Shown piece after piece: positions 17,549 through 29,993 of a DNA stretch of 64,000 nucleotides. Source of the DNA: Pseudomonas hygromyciniae (lineage in GTDB: Bacteria; Pseudomonadota; Gammaproteobacteria; Pseudomonadales; Pseudomonadaceae). Location: positions 5,578,501 through 5,642,500 of the forward strand of contig NZ_CP070506.1 of assembly GCF_016925675.1 (NCBI RefSeq), in the 5' to 3' direction. The translations under genes and the position numbers were made by a program. A model generated the notes under the pieces. It saw only the letters and a list, made by a program, of their open reading frames with translations. It did not search any database and was not told the origin of the DNA. Position 1 is the first letter of the stretch. Each line of letters opens with the position of its first letter.

Positions 17549-17770
17549 TCAAGGGCAACCCTGTTCCTTACCTTTGGGCGGGGAATCGTACTTCTCCAGC
17601 CCGTCGGGCCCTATGCGCTTGCTGATCACCGGCATGGTCTCCGCCTGCCAGTCGGCCTGGTAGCAGCCCGTGTGCGGCGCAGCCCCTGGGGCCTCTGGCG
17701 ACTCCTTGGGCGCGCTGCCGCAGCCGGCCAACAGGCCTGCCGCAATCACCAGCGCGAATGGCTTGATCAT
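17549..17770 (-). CDS. Small hypothetical lipoprotein
   Basis: A 73-residue protein with signal MIKPFALVIAAGLLAGCG and lipobox LAGC. The mature ~55 residues are Pro- and Gly-rich with two further cysteines (TGCYQADWQAE and a C-terminal GCP). AAAGGAGC sits just before the ATG. It follows pgk by 29 bases and is probably co-transcribed with it. I recognise no functional family. Confidence 0.7.
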   Translation of the reverse strand: MIKPFALVIAAGLLAGCGSAPKESPEAPGAAPHTGCYQADWQAETMPVISKRIGPDGLEKYDSPPKGKEQGCP

Positions 17771-17799
17771 GGGAATGCTCCTTTTCCAGACCCTGGGCC

Positions 17800-18963
17800 T
17801 CAGCCCTTGGCTCGGCTTTCCAGCACTTCAACGGCTGGCAGTACCTTGCCTTCGACAAACTCAAGGAATGCGCCACCACCGGTAGAAATGTAGGAGATCT
17901 GCTCAGCAACGCCATATTTATCGATGGCCGCCAGGGTGTCGCCACCACCGGCAATCGAGAAGGCCGAGCTTTCGGCAATCGCCTTGGCCAGCACTTTGGT
18001 GCCGTTGCCAAACTGGTCGAACTCGAACACACCGACCGGGCCGTTCCACAGGATGGTCTGGGAGGCTTTCAACAGTTCAGCGAAGTTCGCAGCAGTTTGC
18101 GGGCCGATATCCAGGATCATGTCGTCAGCCGCCACGTCAGCAATCAGCTTGACGGTGGCTTCGGCGCTTTCGGCGAATTCCTTGGCCACCACCACGTCCA
18201 CCGGCAGCGGCACGCTGACCTTGGCGGCGATGGCGCGGGCGGTGTCCAGCAGGTCCGGCTCATACAGGGACTTGCCGACCGGGTGGCCAGCAGCGGCCAG
18301 GAAGGTGTTGGCAATGCCGCCGCCAACGATCAGTTGGTTGCAGATCTGGCTCAGGCTGTTGAGCACGTCCAGCTTGGTCGACACCTTGGAGCCCGCCACG
18401 ATGGCGGCCATTGGCTGGGCCGGTGCGCCCAGGGCCTTGCCCAGTGCATCCAGCTCGGCAGCCAGTAGCGGGCCAGCAGCGGCCACCTTGGCAAACTTGG
18501 CCACGCCATGGGTTGAACCCTCGGCGCGGTGAGCGGTGCCAAAAGCATCCATCACAAACACGTCGCACAGCGCCGCATATTGCTGGGCCAGTTCGTCGCT
18601 GTTCTTTTTCTCGCCCTTGTTGAAGCGCACGTTCTCGAACAACACGATGTCGCCGGCCGCAACAGAGACGCCGCCCAGGTAGTCGGCCACCAACGGCACT
18701 TCGCGGCCCAGGGCCTTGCTCAGGTAATCGGCTACAGGCTTGAGGCTGTTTTCGGCAGAGAACTCACCTTCGGTCGGACGACCCAGGTGGGAGCAGACCA
18801 TCACGGCCGCGCCTTTTTCCAGGGCCAGCTTGATGGTCGGCAGCGAGGCCAGGATTCGCGCATCGCTGGTGACTACACCGTCCTTGACTGGGACGTTGAG
18901 GTCTTCGCGGATCAGTACGCGCTTACCTTGCAGATCGAGGTCGGTCATCTTCAACACGGTCAT
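17800..18963 (-). CDS. pgk: Phosphoglycerate kinase
   Basis: A 387-residue glycolytic enzyme that transfers phosphate from 1,3-bisphosphoglycerate to ADP. The N-terminal [12 protein letters not shown] corresponds to the substrate-binding loop, followed by [22 protein letters not shown] and the C-terminal [15 protein letters not shown] that closes over the nucleotide. Length is standard. It starts 18 bases after epd on the same strand. Confidence 0.97.
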   Translation of the reverse strand: MTVLKMTDLDLQGKRVLIREDLNVPVKDGVVTSDARILASLPTIKLALEKGAAVMVCSHLGRPTEGEFSAENSLKPVADYLSKALGREVPLVADYLGGVSVAAGDIVLFENVRFNKGEKKNSDELAQQYAALCDVFVMDAFGTAHRAEGSTHGVAKFAKVAAAGPLLAAELDALGKALGAPAQPMAAIVAGSKVSTKLDVLNSLSQICNQLIVGGGIANTFLAAAGHPVGKSLYEPDLLDTARAIAAKVSVPLPVDVVVAKEFAESAEATVKLIADVAADDMILDIGPQTAANFAELLKASQTILWNGPVGVFEFDQFGNGTKVLAKAIAESSAFSIAGGGDTLAAIDKYGVAEQISYISTGGGAFLEFVEGKVLPAVEVLESRAKG

Positions 18964-18980
18964 GGGTCGCAGTTCCTGAA

Positions 18981-20036
18981 TTACTGTTGAGGTTGTTTAG
19001 TAGCGATGTGCAGATAGTGCTCTGCTACGTCGAGCATGCGGTTGGCAAAGCCCCATTCGTTATCGAACCAGGCCAGGATATTCACCAGCCTTGGTCCGGA
19101 AACACGGGTCTGGCTGGCATCCACGATGGCCGAATGCGGGTCGTGGTTGAAATCACAACTGGCGTGCGGCAGCTCGGTGTAGGCCAGCAAGCCTTTGAGC
19201 GGGCCGCTGGTGGCGGCGTCACGCAGGATCCGGTTGACCTCGGCGGCATCGGTATCGCTGACGGTTTGCATGGTGATATCCAGGCACGACACGTTCACCG
19301 TCGGCACGCGCACTGCTTTGGCCTGGATTCGCCCGGCAAGTTCCGGCAGCAGGCGTTCGATACCGCGGGCCAGGCCGGTGGACACCGGAATCACCGACTG
19401 AAACGCCGAACGGGTGCGGCGCAAGTCTTCATGGTGATAGGCGTCGATCACCGGCTGGTCGTTCATCGCCGAGTGAATGGTGGTAATCGACACGTACTCC
19501 AGGCCAATCGCCTGGTCCAGCAGGCGCAACAGCGGCACACCGCAGTTGGTGGTGCAGGAGGCGTTGGACACCAGCAACTCGTCACCGGTCAGGCAGTCCT
19601 GGTTGACACCGTAGACGATGGTGGCGTCGACATCCGCCTCGCTGGCCATCGGCTGGGAAAACAGCACGCGTGGTGCGCCGGCGTCGAGGAAGCGCTGGCC
19701 ATCAGCACGGGTGTTATAGGCACCAGAGCATTCCAACACCAGGTCGACGCCCAGCGCCGCCCAGTCGATGCCCTCGGGCGCGGCACTGCGCAAAACCTTC
19801 ACGCAGTTGCCATTGATATGCAGACAATCGCCGTCGACCCGCACTTCGCCGGGAAACCGGCCGTGGGTGGAGTCGAAGCGTGTCAGGTATTCGATGCTGG
19901 CCATATCAGCCAGATCGTTGATCGCAACAATTTCAAACCCGGCCGTCGCCCCTCGCTCGAACAGAGCACGCAAGACGCAACGACCAATTCGGCCGTAGCC
20001 GTTGAGTGCAACTTTGTAGGGAAGGGGTTGAGGCAT
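18981..20036 (-). CDS. epd: Erythrose-4-phosphate dehydrogenase
   Basis: A 351-residue GAPDH-fold enzyme. [14 protein letters not shown] is the NAD-binding motif and SNASCTTNC holds the catalytic cysteine. The position between tkt and pgk, and divergence from housekeeping Gap, point to Epd, which makes 4-phosphoerythronate for pyridoxal-phosphate synthesis. GapB-like GAPDH activity is the alternative. I start at the ATG at 20036; the frame is open further up but would run through the REP doublet. Confidence 0.88.
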   Translation of the reverse strand: MPQPLPYKVALNGYGRIGRCVLRALFERGATAGFEIVAINDLADMASIEYLTRFDSTHGRFPGEVRVDGDCLHINGNCVKVLRSAAPEGIDWAALGVDLVLECSGAYNTRADGQRFLDAGAPRVLFSQPMASEADVDATIVYGVNQDCLTGDELLVSNASCTTNCGVPLLRLLDQAIGLEYVSITTIHSAMNDQPVIDAYHHEDLRRTRSAFQSVIPVSTGLARGIERLLPELAGRIQAKAVRVPTVNVSCLDITMQTVSDTDAAEVNRILRDAATSGPLKGLLAYTELPHASCDFNHDPHSAIVDASQTRVSGPRLVNILAWFDNEWGFANRMLDVAEHYLHIATKQPQQ

Positions 20037-20078
20037 GGGGTTCTCGATTACCTTGGGTAATGGGGTGAATGTGCCGCC

Positions 20079-20151
20079 GCCTTCGCGAGCAAGCCCGCTC
20101 CCACAGTTGAAATGCATTCCAAATGTGGGAGCGGGCTTGCTCGCGAAGGCG
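20079..20151. repeat. REP doublet, tail-to-tail
   Basis: cgccttcgcgagcaagcccg with ctcccacag is followed by tgtgggagcgggcttgctcgcgaaggcg. It lies between tkt and epd, and both arms are perfect complements over 28 bases. Confidence 0.9.
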
Positions 20152-20178
20152 TCAGTACAGCTACCCCAATCTACAGCC

Positions 20179-22176
20179 TTAGTCTTCCAGCAGCTCTTCA
20201 GCCTGACCCAGGATGTTTTCCAGGGTGAAACCGAACTCTTCGAACAACGCTGGCGCCGGCGCCGACTCACCGTAGGTGGTCATGCCGATCACGCGGCCTT
20301 CCAGGCCCACGTACTTGTACCAGTAGTCGGCGTGAGCCGCTTCGATGGCGATACGCGCACTGACCTGCAACGGCAGGACCGATTGCTTGTAGTCCGCGTC
20401 CTGGGCTTCGAACACGCTGGTGCACGGCATGGACACAACACGTACGTTGCGGCCTTGGGCGGTCAGCTTGTCGTAGGCCTGAACGGTCAGGCCCACTTCG
20501 GAACCGGTGGAGATCAGGATCAGCTCCGGCTCGCCGATGCAGTCCTTGAGCACGTAGCCGCCACGGCTGATAGCGGCGATCTGCGCGTCGGTACGCACTT
20601 GGTGCTGCAGGTTCTGACGCGAGAAGATCAGCGCCGAAGGGCCGTCCTTGCGCTCGATCGCGTGTTTCCAGGCCACGGCCGATTCGACCGCGTCCGATGG
20701 GCGCCAGCAGTCCAGGTTCGGCGTAGTACGCAGGCTGGTCAGTTGCTCGACCGGCTGGTGCGTCGGGCCGTCTTCGCCCAGGCCGATGGAGTCGTGGGTG
20801 TACACGTGGATCACACGCTTCTTCATCAGCGCAGCCATGCGCACGGCATTACGTGCGTATTCCATGAACATCAGGAAGGTCGCGCCGTACGGCACCAGGC
20901 CGCCGTGCAGGGCAACGCCGTTCATGATAGCGCTCATGCCGAACTCGCGTACGCCGTAGTACATGTAGTTGCCGCTGGCGTCTTCAGCCGAGACCCCTTT
21001 GCAACCTTTCCACAGGGTCAGGTTGGAACCGGCCAGGTCAGCCGAACCGCCAAGCAGCTCAGGCAGCAGTGGACCATAGGCATTCAGGGCGTTCTGGCTG
21101 GCTTTGCGGCTGGCAATGGTTTCGCCCTTGGCGGCCACTTCAGCGATGTACTCGTCGGCCTTGGCCGAGAAGTCCAGCGGCAGGTCACCGTTGAGGCGGC
21201 TCTTGAGCTCAATGGCCAATGCCGGGAATTCAGCGGCGTAGGCTTCAAAACGCTGGTCCCACTCGGCTTCTGCAGCGCGACCGGCTTCCTTGGCGTCCCA
21301 CTCGGCGTAGATATCAGCCGGGATTTCGAACGGGCCATGGTTCCACTTCAGCGCTTCACGGGTCAGGGCGATTTCCGCGTCACCCAATGGGGCGCCGTGG
21401 CAGTCTTCCTTGCCTTGCTTGTTCGGCGAACCGAAACCGATGGTGGTCTTGCAGCAGATCAGGGTCGGCTGCTCGCTTTTACGCGCGGTTTCGATGGCGG
21501 TCTTGATCTCTTCCGGATCGTGGCCGTCGACGTTGCGGATCACCTGCCAGTTGTAGGCTTCGAAACGCTTTGGCGTGTCGTCGGTGAACCAGCCTTCGAC
21601 TTCGCCGTCGATGGAGATGCCGTTGTCATCGTAGAAGGCAATCAGCTTGCCCAGGCCCAGGGTACCGGCCAGGGAGCTGACTTCGTGGGAAATGCCTTCC
21701 ATCATGCAGCCATCACCCAGGAACACGTAGGTGTGGTGGTCGACAACGTTGTGACCGGGCCGGTTGAACTGCGCCGCCAGGACTTTTTCTGCCAGGGCAA
21801 AACCCACGGCATTGGCCAGGCCTTGGCCCAGGGGACCGGTGGTGGTCTCCACGCCTGGGGTGTAGCCGAATTCCGGGTGGCCCGGGGTGCGGCTGTGCAG
21901 TTGGCGGAACTGCTTGAGATCGTCGATGGACAGGTCATAGCCGGTCAGGTGCAGCAACGAATAGATCAGCATCGAGCCATGGCCGTTGGACAGCACGAAA
22001 CGGTCACGGTCGGCGAACGATGGGTTGCTCGGGTTGTGTTTCAGGTAGTCACGCCAAAGTACCTCGGCGATATCCGCCATGCCCATCGGGGCACCGGGAT
22101 GGCCGCTGTTGGCTTTTTGCACGGCATCCATGCTGAGGGCACGAATGGCGTTGGCACGCTCACGACGGCTGGGCAT
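20179..22176 (-). CDS. tkt: Transketolase
   Basis: A 665-residue thiamine-diphosphate enzyme of the non-oxidative pentose phosphate pathway. The N-terminus [20 protein letters not shown] is followed by [18 protein letters not shown]. The ThDP/Mg motif is [12 protein letters not shown], and [20 protein letters not shown] is in the pyrimidine domain. The ATG at 22176 has AGGAG 7 bases before it. It heads the tkt-epd-pgk series and is divergent from the ArsR-methyltransferase gene. Confidence 0.97.
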   Translation of the reverse strand: MPSRRERANAIRALSMDAVQKANSGHPGAPMGMADIAEVLWRDYLKHNPSNPSFADRDRFVLSNGHGSMLIYSLLHLTGYDLSIDDLKQFRQLHSRTPGHPEFGYTPGVETTTGPLGQGLANAVGFALAEKVLAAQFNRPGHNVVDHHTYVFLGDGCMMEGISHEVSSLAGTLGLGKLIAFYDDNGISIDGEVEGWFTDDTPKRFEAYNWQVIRNVDGHDPEEIKTAIETARKSEQPTLICCKTTIGFGSPNKQGKEDCHGAPLGDAEIALTREALKWNHGPFEIPADIYAEWDAKEAGRAAEAEWDQRFEAYAAEFPALAIELKSRLNGDLPLDFSAKADEYIAEVAAKGETIASRKASQNALNAYGPLLPELLGGSADLAGSNLTLWKGCKGVSAEDASGNYMYYGVREFGMSAIMNGVALHGGLVPYGATFLMFMEYARNAVRMAALMKKRVIHVYTHDSIGLGEDGPTHQPVEQLTSLRTTPNLDCWRPSDAVESAVAWKHAIERKDGPSALIFSRQNLQHQVRTDAQIAAISRGGYVLKDCIGEPELILISTGSEVGLTVQAYDKLTAQGRNVRVVSMPCTSVFEAQDADYKQSVLPLQVSARIAIEAAHADYWYKYVGLEGRVIGMTTYGESAPAPALFEEFGFTLENILGQAEELLED

Positions 22177-22334
22177 CGCTGATCTCCTGGGGTTGAATAA
22201 AAGAAACGGAAAAAAGGACCGGCATTTTCCCTCAGCCAAGGCCTCAGGGGCAATGACAGATACCGACTTATGTGGGTTTTTCCTGTGGTTTGGACTGCAT
22301 TGACAGCAAGAACACTTCCCGCCGTTCGTCTAAA

Positions 22335-22357
22335 GGTTATAGCGCCTGCTTATAACC
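22335..22357. promoter_or_regulatory. Inverted repeat in the tkt/regulator intergenic region
   Basis: ggttata and tataacc are separated by 9 bases. It lies in the divergent promoter region, closer to tkt than the larger palindrome at 22370. It could be an operator; no regulator can be assigned. Confidence 0.4.
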
Positions 22358-22369
22358 ACCGATTATCGA

Positions 22370-22395
22370 CCAATATCAAAACTTTTTGATATTGG
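22370..22395. promoter_or_regulatory. Perfect 12-bp palindrome, probable operator of the ArsR-type regulator
   Basis: ccaatatcaaaa and its exact complement are separated by 2 bases, 40 bases before the regulator's ATG. ArsR-family dimers bind AT-rich palindromes like this close to their own promoters. Confidence 0.6.
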
Positions 22396-22435
22396 CCTTG
22401 CGAGGATTTGACCTCATCACTAGACTGCTGGCCTT

Positions 22436-23431
22436 ATGAACTTACCTGCGCCTTCCATTCGCCCCGACGATTGCGATGAGCTGGCGGCCTTGTGCAAGGC
22501 CGGCGGCGATCCGCTGCGCCTGAATGTACTGCGCGCCCTGGCCAACGACTCGTTTGGCGTGCTGGAACTGGCGCGGATCTTTGCCATCGGCCAATCCGGC
22601 ATGAGCCACCATTTGAAGGTGTTGGCCCAGGCCGACCTGGTAGCCACCCGCCGTGAAGGCAATGCGATTTTTTACCGTCGCGCCCTGCCCCACACTGATT
22701 TGTTGGGTGGCAAGCTGCACGCGGCATTGCTCGAAGAAGTAGACAACCTGGCCCTGCCGGCTGACGTGCAATCGCGCATCGCTCAGGTCCATGGGCAACG
22801 CGCCGCCGCCAGCCAGGACTTTTTCTCACGGGTGGCGGACAAGTTTCGCGCCCAGCAGGACCTGATTGCCGGGCTGCCTCAATACCGCGAAAGCGTGCTG
22901 GCGCTGCTCGACAAACTGGGCTTCAACCAGGGCGCCACGGCGCTGGAAGTCGGGCCGGGCGATGGCGGGTTCCTGCCGGACCTGGCACGCCGCTTCCACC
23001 AGGTGACGGCGCTGGACAACAGCCCGGCCATGCTGGAACTGGCGCGCCAGCTGTGCGAGCGCGAGCACTTGGGCAACGTCAGCCTACGGCTGGCCGATGC
23101 CTTGAATGATGTAGGGCTGCAAGCCGATTGCGTGGTGCTGAACATGGTCTTGCACCATTTTGCCGCGCCGGCCGATGCCCTCAAGCAAATGGCCGGTTTG
23201 CTGCAACCGGGCGGCAGCCTGCTGGTAACTGATTTATGCAGCCACAACCAGAGTTGGGCCAGGGAGGCCTGCGGTGATCTATGGTTGGGGTTTGAACAGG
23301 ACGATCTGGCCCGTTGGGCCACCGCTGCGGGACTCGTTCCCGGGGAAAGCCTGTATGTAGGCTTACGTAATGGTTTCCAGATTCAGGTCCGCCACTTTCA
23401 GCGGCCATCTGGCGACACTCACCATCGGTAA
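22436..23431 (+). CDS. ArsR-family regulator fused to a SAM-dependent methyltransferase-like domain
   Basis: A 331-residue two-domain protein. Residues ~10-95 form an ArsR wHTH ([16 protein letters not shown], then [22 protein letters not shown] as recognition helix and wing). Residues ~150-300 form a class I methyltransferase fold with [16 protein letters not shown] as the SAM-binding motif I and [15 protein letters not shown]. It sits 19 bases before metK on the same strand. Regulators of this layout have been described in proteobacteria as sensors of S-adenosylhomocysteine controlling the SAM cycle (SahR). Location beside metK supports that role, but methyltransferase activity is also possible. 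Confidence 0.85.
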   Translation: MNLPAPSIRPDDCDELAALCKAGGDPLRLNVLRALANDSFGVLELARIFAIGQSGMSHHLKVLAQADLVATRREGNAIFYRRALPHTDLLGGKLHAALLEEVDNLALPADVQSRIAQVHGQRAAASQDFFSRVADKFRAQQDLIAGLPQYRESVLALLDKLGFNQGATALEVGPGDGGFLPDLARRFHQVTALDNSPAMLELARQLCEREHLGNVSLRLADALNDVGLQADCVVLNMVLHHFAAPADALKQMAGLLQPGGSLLVTDLCSHNQSWAREACGDLWLGFEQDDLARWATAAGLVPGESLYVGLRNGFQIQVRHFQRPSGDTHHR

Positions 23432-23450
23432 ATATCAGGAAAACATCGAG

Positions 23451-24641
<1,191 letters not shown>

Positions 24642-24660
24642 TCGCAGCACGTAGCACCCA

Positions 24661-24696
24661 AGGCCCTGCCCGGCTCGCCCGGCAGGGCTTTTTATT
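24661..24696 (+). terminator. Rho-independent terminator after metK
   Basis: gccctgcc pairs with ggcagggc around cggctcgcc and is followed by ttttta. Confidence 0.85.
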
Positions 24697-24705
24697 GCCT
24701 TAAAT

Positions 24706-24806
24706 TGTAGGAGCGAGCTTGCTCGCGAAAATCTCCAGAACTCCACGGGGCATCAGGCTTCCCGCGTTATTGTCGACGCCCTCGCGAACAAGCTCGCCCC
24801 CTACAA
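24706..24806. repeat. REP doublet (gtaggagcgagc variant), degenerate right arm
   Basis: The left arm is tgtaggagcgagcttgctcg. The right arm reads cgaacaagctcgccccctaca, with changes from the consensus in its last part. Confidence 0.8.
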
Positions 24807-24830
24807 GTTCACATTAATTGGATCCAACCC

Positions 24831-24859
24831 TTGCAGGCCAAATGATGGCCTACTAGAAT
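24831..24859 (+). promoter_or_regulatory. Candidate sigma70 promoter for the first DUF1090 gene
   Basis: TTGCAG and TAGAAT are separated by 17 bases. The predicted RNA would begin near 24866 with cccgagcg (24869-24876) able to pair with cgctcggg (24906-24913), giving a 5' hairpin ahead of the ribosome site. Confidence 0.6.
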
Positions 24860-24952
24860 CCGCGCCCTCCCGAGCGTTCAACCACACTGGATATTGCATT
24901 GCGCCCGCTCGGGACAGCCAAGTGCGCAGGCAATCGAACATTGAGGTTTTTC

Positions 24953-25288
24953 ATGCGTATTTCCACGTTCGCCCCTGCTGCCGTCCTGTTCAGCCTGTTC
25001 GCCCTGCCAGTGCAAGCCGCTGACCTGAGCGCCCTGACTTCCCAACTGGGCGGCGCAACCGGCAACTGCGAAAAACAGAGCCAGGAACTGCAAGCCAAGG
25101 TCGATGCCGCCAAAGCCAATGGCGAAGACATGAAAGTGAAGGCCATGCAGGCTGCACTGGACCAGGTAAACAAAGGTTGCAAAAAAGTCGGCGAGTCCCA
25201 AGGCAAGCTCGACGAAGCCTCACAAAAGCAGCAGGCCAAGGCTGACAGCAACGACACCGTGAAAGCCCTGGGCGGTCTGTTCAAGTAA
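24953..25288 (+). CDS. DUF1090 family periplasmic protein (short paralogue)
   Basis: A 111-residue secreted protein. The signal peptide MRISTFAPAAVLFSLFALPV is cleaved after QAA or nearby. The mature part is charged and helical: GNCEKQSQELQAKVDAAKAN, ALDQVNKGCKKVGESQGKLD. The two cysteines and coiled-coil character fit DUF1090 (YqjC-like). A related protein is encoded at 27149, beyond ligB. Function is unknown; YqjC has been linked to stress responses in enterobacteria. Confidence 0.75.
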   Translation: MRISTFAPAAVLFSLFALPVQAADLSALTSQLGGATGNCEKQSQELQAKVDAAKANGEDMKVKAMQAALDQVNKGCKKVGESQGKLDEASQKQQAKADSNDTVKALGGLFK

Positions 25289-27067
<1,779 letters not shown>

Positions 27068-27148
27068 TCCCGGGCCCGCTACATTAACCGGTGCCGGCAG
27101 AAATCATCCTGCCCACCTGACAACGATCTTGTTTACTTTGGAGTTTCC

Positions 27149-27544
27149 ATGAAGTTTCTTGCACCGCTTGCCCTGCTGACCGTCACCAGCTTACTGAGCA
27201 CGCCATTGCTGGCTGCCGAGACTGCCCCGCAACTGACCGGCTGCGCCGCCAAGCGCCAGGCCATCAGCGTGCAGATCGAACAAGCCAAGGCCCACGGCAA
27301 CAGCGAACAACAAGCCGGCCTGGAAAAAGCCTTGAGCGAAGTCACCGCCCACTGCACCGACGCCTCCCTGAAAAAGGAACGCGAGAACAAAGTGCTGGAT
27401 GCCAAGCACGAAGTCAGCCGCCGTCAGGCCGACCTCGACAAGGCCATGAAAAAGGGCGACTCCGAGAAGATCAACAAGCGTAAGGACAAGCTCGCCGAAT
27501 CGCGCAAAGAGTTGCAGCAAGCCCTCGACGACCTGGACAAGTAA
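27149..27544 (+). CDS. DUF1090 family periplasmic protein (YqjC-like)
   Basis: A 131-residue protein with signal MKFLAPLALLTVTSLLSTPL and cleavage after LAA. The mature part has GCAAKRQAISVQIEQAKAHG, a second Cys in VTAHCTDASLKKERE and a highly charged coiled coil to the C-terminus. This order is the standard DUF1090 layout. Function is unknown. It lies downstream of ligB on the same strand and is a longer paralogue of the gene at 24953. Confidence 0.85.
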   Translation: MKFLAPLALLTVTSLLSTPLLAAETAPQLTGCAAKRQAISVQIEQAKAHGNSEQQAGLEKALSEVTAHCTDASLKKERENKVLDAKHEVSRRQADLDKAMKKGDSEKINKRKDKLAESRKELQQALDDLDK

Positions 27545-27574
27545 GGCGTATTCGACTTTCTTGCCCGATCAGGC

Positions 27575-28024
27575 TCAATGGTCGCGAAACTGCTTATGAC
27601 AGGCGCTGCAGGCATCTTCGACTTTCTGCACGGCCGGCCCCAGGTTACTGGCCTTATAAGGCTGTACCTGGCTGGCGATCACCAATTCACCGGTGGCCGC
27701 CTCAAGGTTGCGCGCCAGTTCCTGGAACTGCGCCTGTTTTTGCCATACATCGTCCTTGGCGCTGGTGTGATCTTCTTCGCGCACCGTTGGAAAATGCTTC
27801 CACGGCTCATGGGACAGGGCGTCGAGCTTGACCGCACCTTCGGCAAATTTCGCCCCGTCGAACGGGATGCGACCGCGCAGCATGCCACCCAGGTCTTCGC
27901 CGGTCTTGAGCATCTGCTTGAAAATGGCCTTGCGCTGGCCCAGTGGCGAGTTCGGATCAACGCCACCGCAAGCAGTCAGCGTCAGGCAGGCCAGCAATAC
28001 AACAGTCAGTTTTTTAAAAGTCAT
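27575..28024 (-). CDS. Cytochrome c' family lipoprotein
   Basis: A 149-residue protein. The signal MTFKKLTVVLLACLTLTAC ends in a lipobox, so it is probably membrane-anchored on the periplasmic side. The four-helix cytochrome c' character is seen in RKAIFKQMLKTGEDLGGML and the C-terminal haem motif CSACH with KQFR close to the end. Role is unknown; it is convergent with the second DUF1090 gene and divergent from mltA. Confidence 0.88.
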   Translation of the reverse strand: MTFKKLTVVLLACLTLTACGGVDPNSPLGQRKAIFKQMLKTGEDLGGMLRGRIPFDGAKFAEGAVKLDALSHEPWKHFPTVREEDHTSAKDDVWQKQAQFQELARNLEAATGELVIASQVQPYKASNLGPAVQKVEDACSACHKQFRDH

Positions 28025-28152
28025 GGTGGCTCAGGGTCACGGGAAACGGCGGCCAGTATCCTCGCCCCGCCCGCAAAGACCAATAGCCCTATTAATAATA
28101 TGGATGCTTGCGCCATAACCTGCGCGGGCAATCGCCTTGGGAATTTACTTGT

Positions 28153-29334
28153 ATGAATAACCTGTTGACCCCCTGGAACCGCCGACTGGCGTGGGCGCTG
28201 CCGATGATCGCGCTGCTCGCCGGATGCGACGGCGGCAACGCCCCTGCCCCCACGCCTGCGCCCGAAAAACCCCACGCCGTAGCGACCTATGTCAGCGCCC
28301 CCTGGGACGCCCTGCCAGTGGTTTCGGACAGCGACCTGCAAGCCGGTTTCGAATCCTGGCGCAGTGCCTGCCAGCGCCTGAAGAACGATCCGATATGGGG
28401 CACCACCTGTGCTGCAGCGGCCAATGTGCCGGGCAATGCCGGCGATATCCGCGGCTTTCTCAAGCAACAGTTGGACGTCTACGGCTTGCGCTCGGCGGAC
28501 AACACGCCCAATGGCCTGATCACTGGCTACTACGAGCCGGTCTACCCAGGCAGCCTCACCGAAACCAAAACCGCCCATGTCCCCGTGTTTGGCGTGCCGG
28601 ACGACCTGATCATCGTCAACCTCGAAAGCATCTACCCCGAACTCAAGGGCAAACGCCTGCGCGGGCGTCTGGAAGGCCGGGTCCTCAAGCCCTATGACGA
28701 TGCTGGCACCATTAACCAACAAGGTTCCAGTGCCAAACCGATTGCCTGGCTGACCCACCCGATGGACCTGCAATTCCTGCAGATCCAGGGCTCTGGCCGC
28801 ATCCAGCTGGCTGATGGTCGCCAATTGCGTGTGGGCTATGCCGACCAGAACGGGTTCCCTTATCGCCCGATCGGCCGCTGGCTGGTGGAACAAGGCGAAT
28901 TGAAGAAAGAAGAGGTCAGCATGGGCGCAATCAGCACCTGGGCCAAGGCAAACCCGCAGCGGATCCCGGAACTGTTGGCGAGCAACCCCAGTTACGTTTT
29001 CTTCAGCACCCGGCCCGACAGCAATGAAGGCCCGCGCGGCTCGCTGAACGTGCCGCTGACCGCAGGCTACAGCGTGGCGGTAGACCGCAAGGTCATCCCC
29101 CTGGGCAGCCTGTTGTGGTTATCGACCACCCGCCCCGATGGCACGCCGGTCGTACGGCCTGTAGCGGCCCAGGACACAGGGGGTGCGATTGTCGGTGAGG
29201 TGCGTGCGGACCTGTTCTGGGGCACGGGTGATGCTGCGGGCGAGTTAGCCGGGAATATGAAGCAGCAGGGCCAGATCTGGATGCTGTGGCCCAAGGGCGC
29301 AGCGCTACCCAAAGTGCCGGATACCCCCCTGTAG
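28153..29334 (+). CDS. mltA: Membrane-bound lytic murein transglycosylase A
   Basis: A 393-residue outer-membrane lipoprotein (lipobox LLAGC near residue 25) that cleaves peptidoglycan glycan strands. GLITGYYEPVYPGS, LQIQGSGRIQLADG and the C-terminal AAQDTGGAIVGEVRADLFWG, with the catalytic Asp region, are MltA signatures. The ATG at 28153 starts the signal peptide cleanly; the open frame begins earlier at 28108. Confidence 0.95.
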   Translation: MNNLLTPWNRRLAWALPMIALLAGCDGGNAPAPTPAPEKPHAVATYVSAPWDALPVVSDSDLQAGFESWRSACQRLKNDPIWGTTCAAAANVPGNAGDIRGFLKQQLDVYGLRSADNTPNGLITGYYEPVYPGSLTETKTAHVPVFGVPDDLIIVNLESIYPELKGKRLRGRLEGRVLKPYDDAGTINQQGSSAKPIAWLTHPMDLQFLQIQGSGRIQLADGRQLRVGYADQNGFPYRPIGRWLVEQGELKKEEVSMGAISTWAKANPQRIPELLASNPSYVFFSTRPDSNEGPRGSLNVPLTAGYSVAVDRKVIPLGSLLWLSTTRPDGTPVVRPVAAQDTGGAIVGEVRADLFWGTGDAAGELAGNMKQQGQIWMLWPKGAALPKVPDTPL

Positions 29335-29381
29335 GAGCCGGCCTGCTATGACAAGCAGCCTTACTGTGGCAAGCGGGCTTC

Positions 29382-29516
29382 TGTGGCGAGCGGGCTTGCC
29401 CCGCGCTGGGCTGCGAAGCAGCCCCAGTAAGTCAAATGCGGTGTATCAGATACTCCATAGCGGTTAGTTTTGGGGCTGCTTCGCAGCCCAGCGCGGGGCA
29501 AGCCCGCTCGCCACAA
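29382..29516. repeat. Long imperfect palindromic repeat, copy 2 (~135 bp)
   Basis: Same family as 7402-7551: tgtggcgagcgggcttgccc and its complement at the ends, an inner gctgggctgcgaagcagccc pair and the central tgcggtgtatcagata. This copy is more symmetric. It is followed by three shorter fragments of the end sequence (gcctgctcaccacag and similar, to 29562). Confidence 0.85.
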
Positions 29517-29575
29517 CAAGCCTGCTCACCACAGTAAGCCCGCTCGCCACAGCAAGCAGGCACTGCCTGCGCGCC

Positions 29576-29965
29576 TTAGATCGAGACGAAGAAGAAGCTG
29601 GCAATCAACGCCATGCCCACGAACCACACCAGCGAACGCAAGATCGCCCAGTCCGCCAGGTAGCAGATGATGTACAGCAGGCGGCTGGTGATAAACAGCA
29701 CAGCCAGTACGTTGATGGTCACCAGTTCCGCGTTGCCCGCCAGGTGGGCAATAATCACCGCCGCCGCAAACGCCGGGGTCACTTCGAAGCTGTTGAGCTG
29801 TGCGCTGTGGGCGCGCTTGGCAAACCCTTCCAGGGTCTCCAGGAAGGCCCGAGGGTCATGGTTCTGCCGAGGCCCGAATTTGCCGCCACTGAACTTGGCC
29901 ACGCCGGTACACAGGTAAGGCAGAAAAATTGCGATCAACACACACCAGAAAGCGACAGTCATCAC
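29576..29965 (-). CDS. MAPEG family membrane protein
   Basis: A 129-residue integral membrane protein with four hydrophobic segments. HDPRAFLETLEGFAKRAHSAQLNSFE in the first loop and AVLFITSRLLYIICYLADWAILRS near the end match the MAPEG superfamily (microsomal-type glutathione-linked enzymes). Substrate is unknown in bacteria. Confidence 0.85.
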   Translation of the reverse strand: MMTVAFWCVLIAIFLPYLCTGVAKFSGGKFGPRQNHDPRAFLETLEGFAKRAHSAQLNSFEVTPAFAAAVIIAHLAGNAELVTINVLAVLFITSRLLYIICYLADWAILRSLVWFVGMALIASFFFVSI

Positions 29966-29993
29966 TCATTCCTTTTTTGGTTTTATCCGCTGG

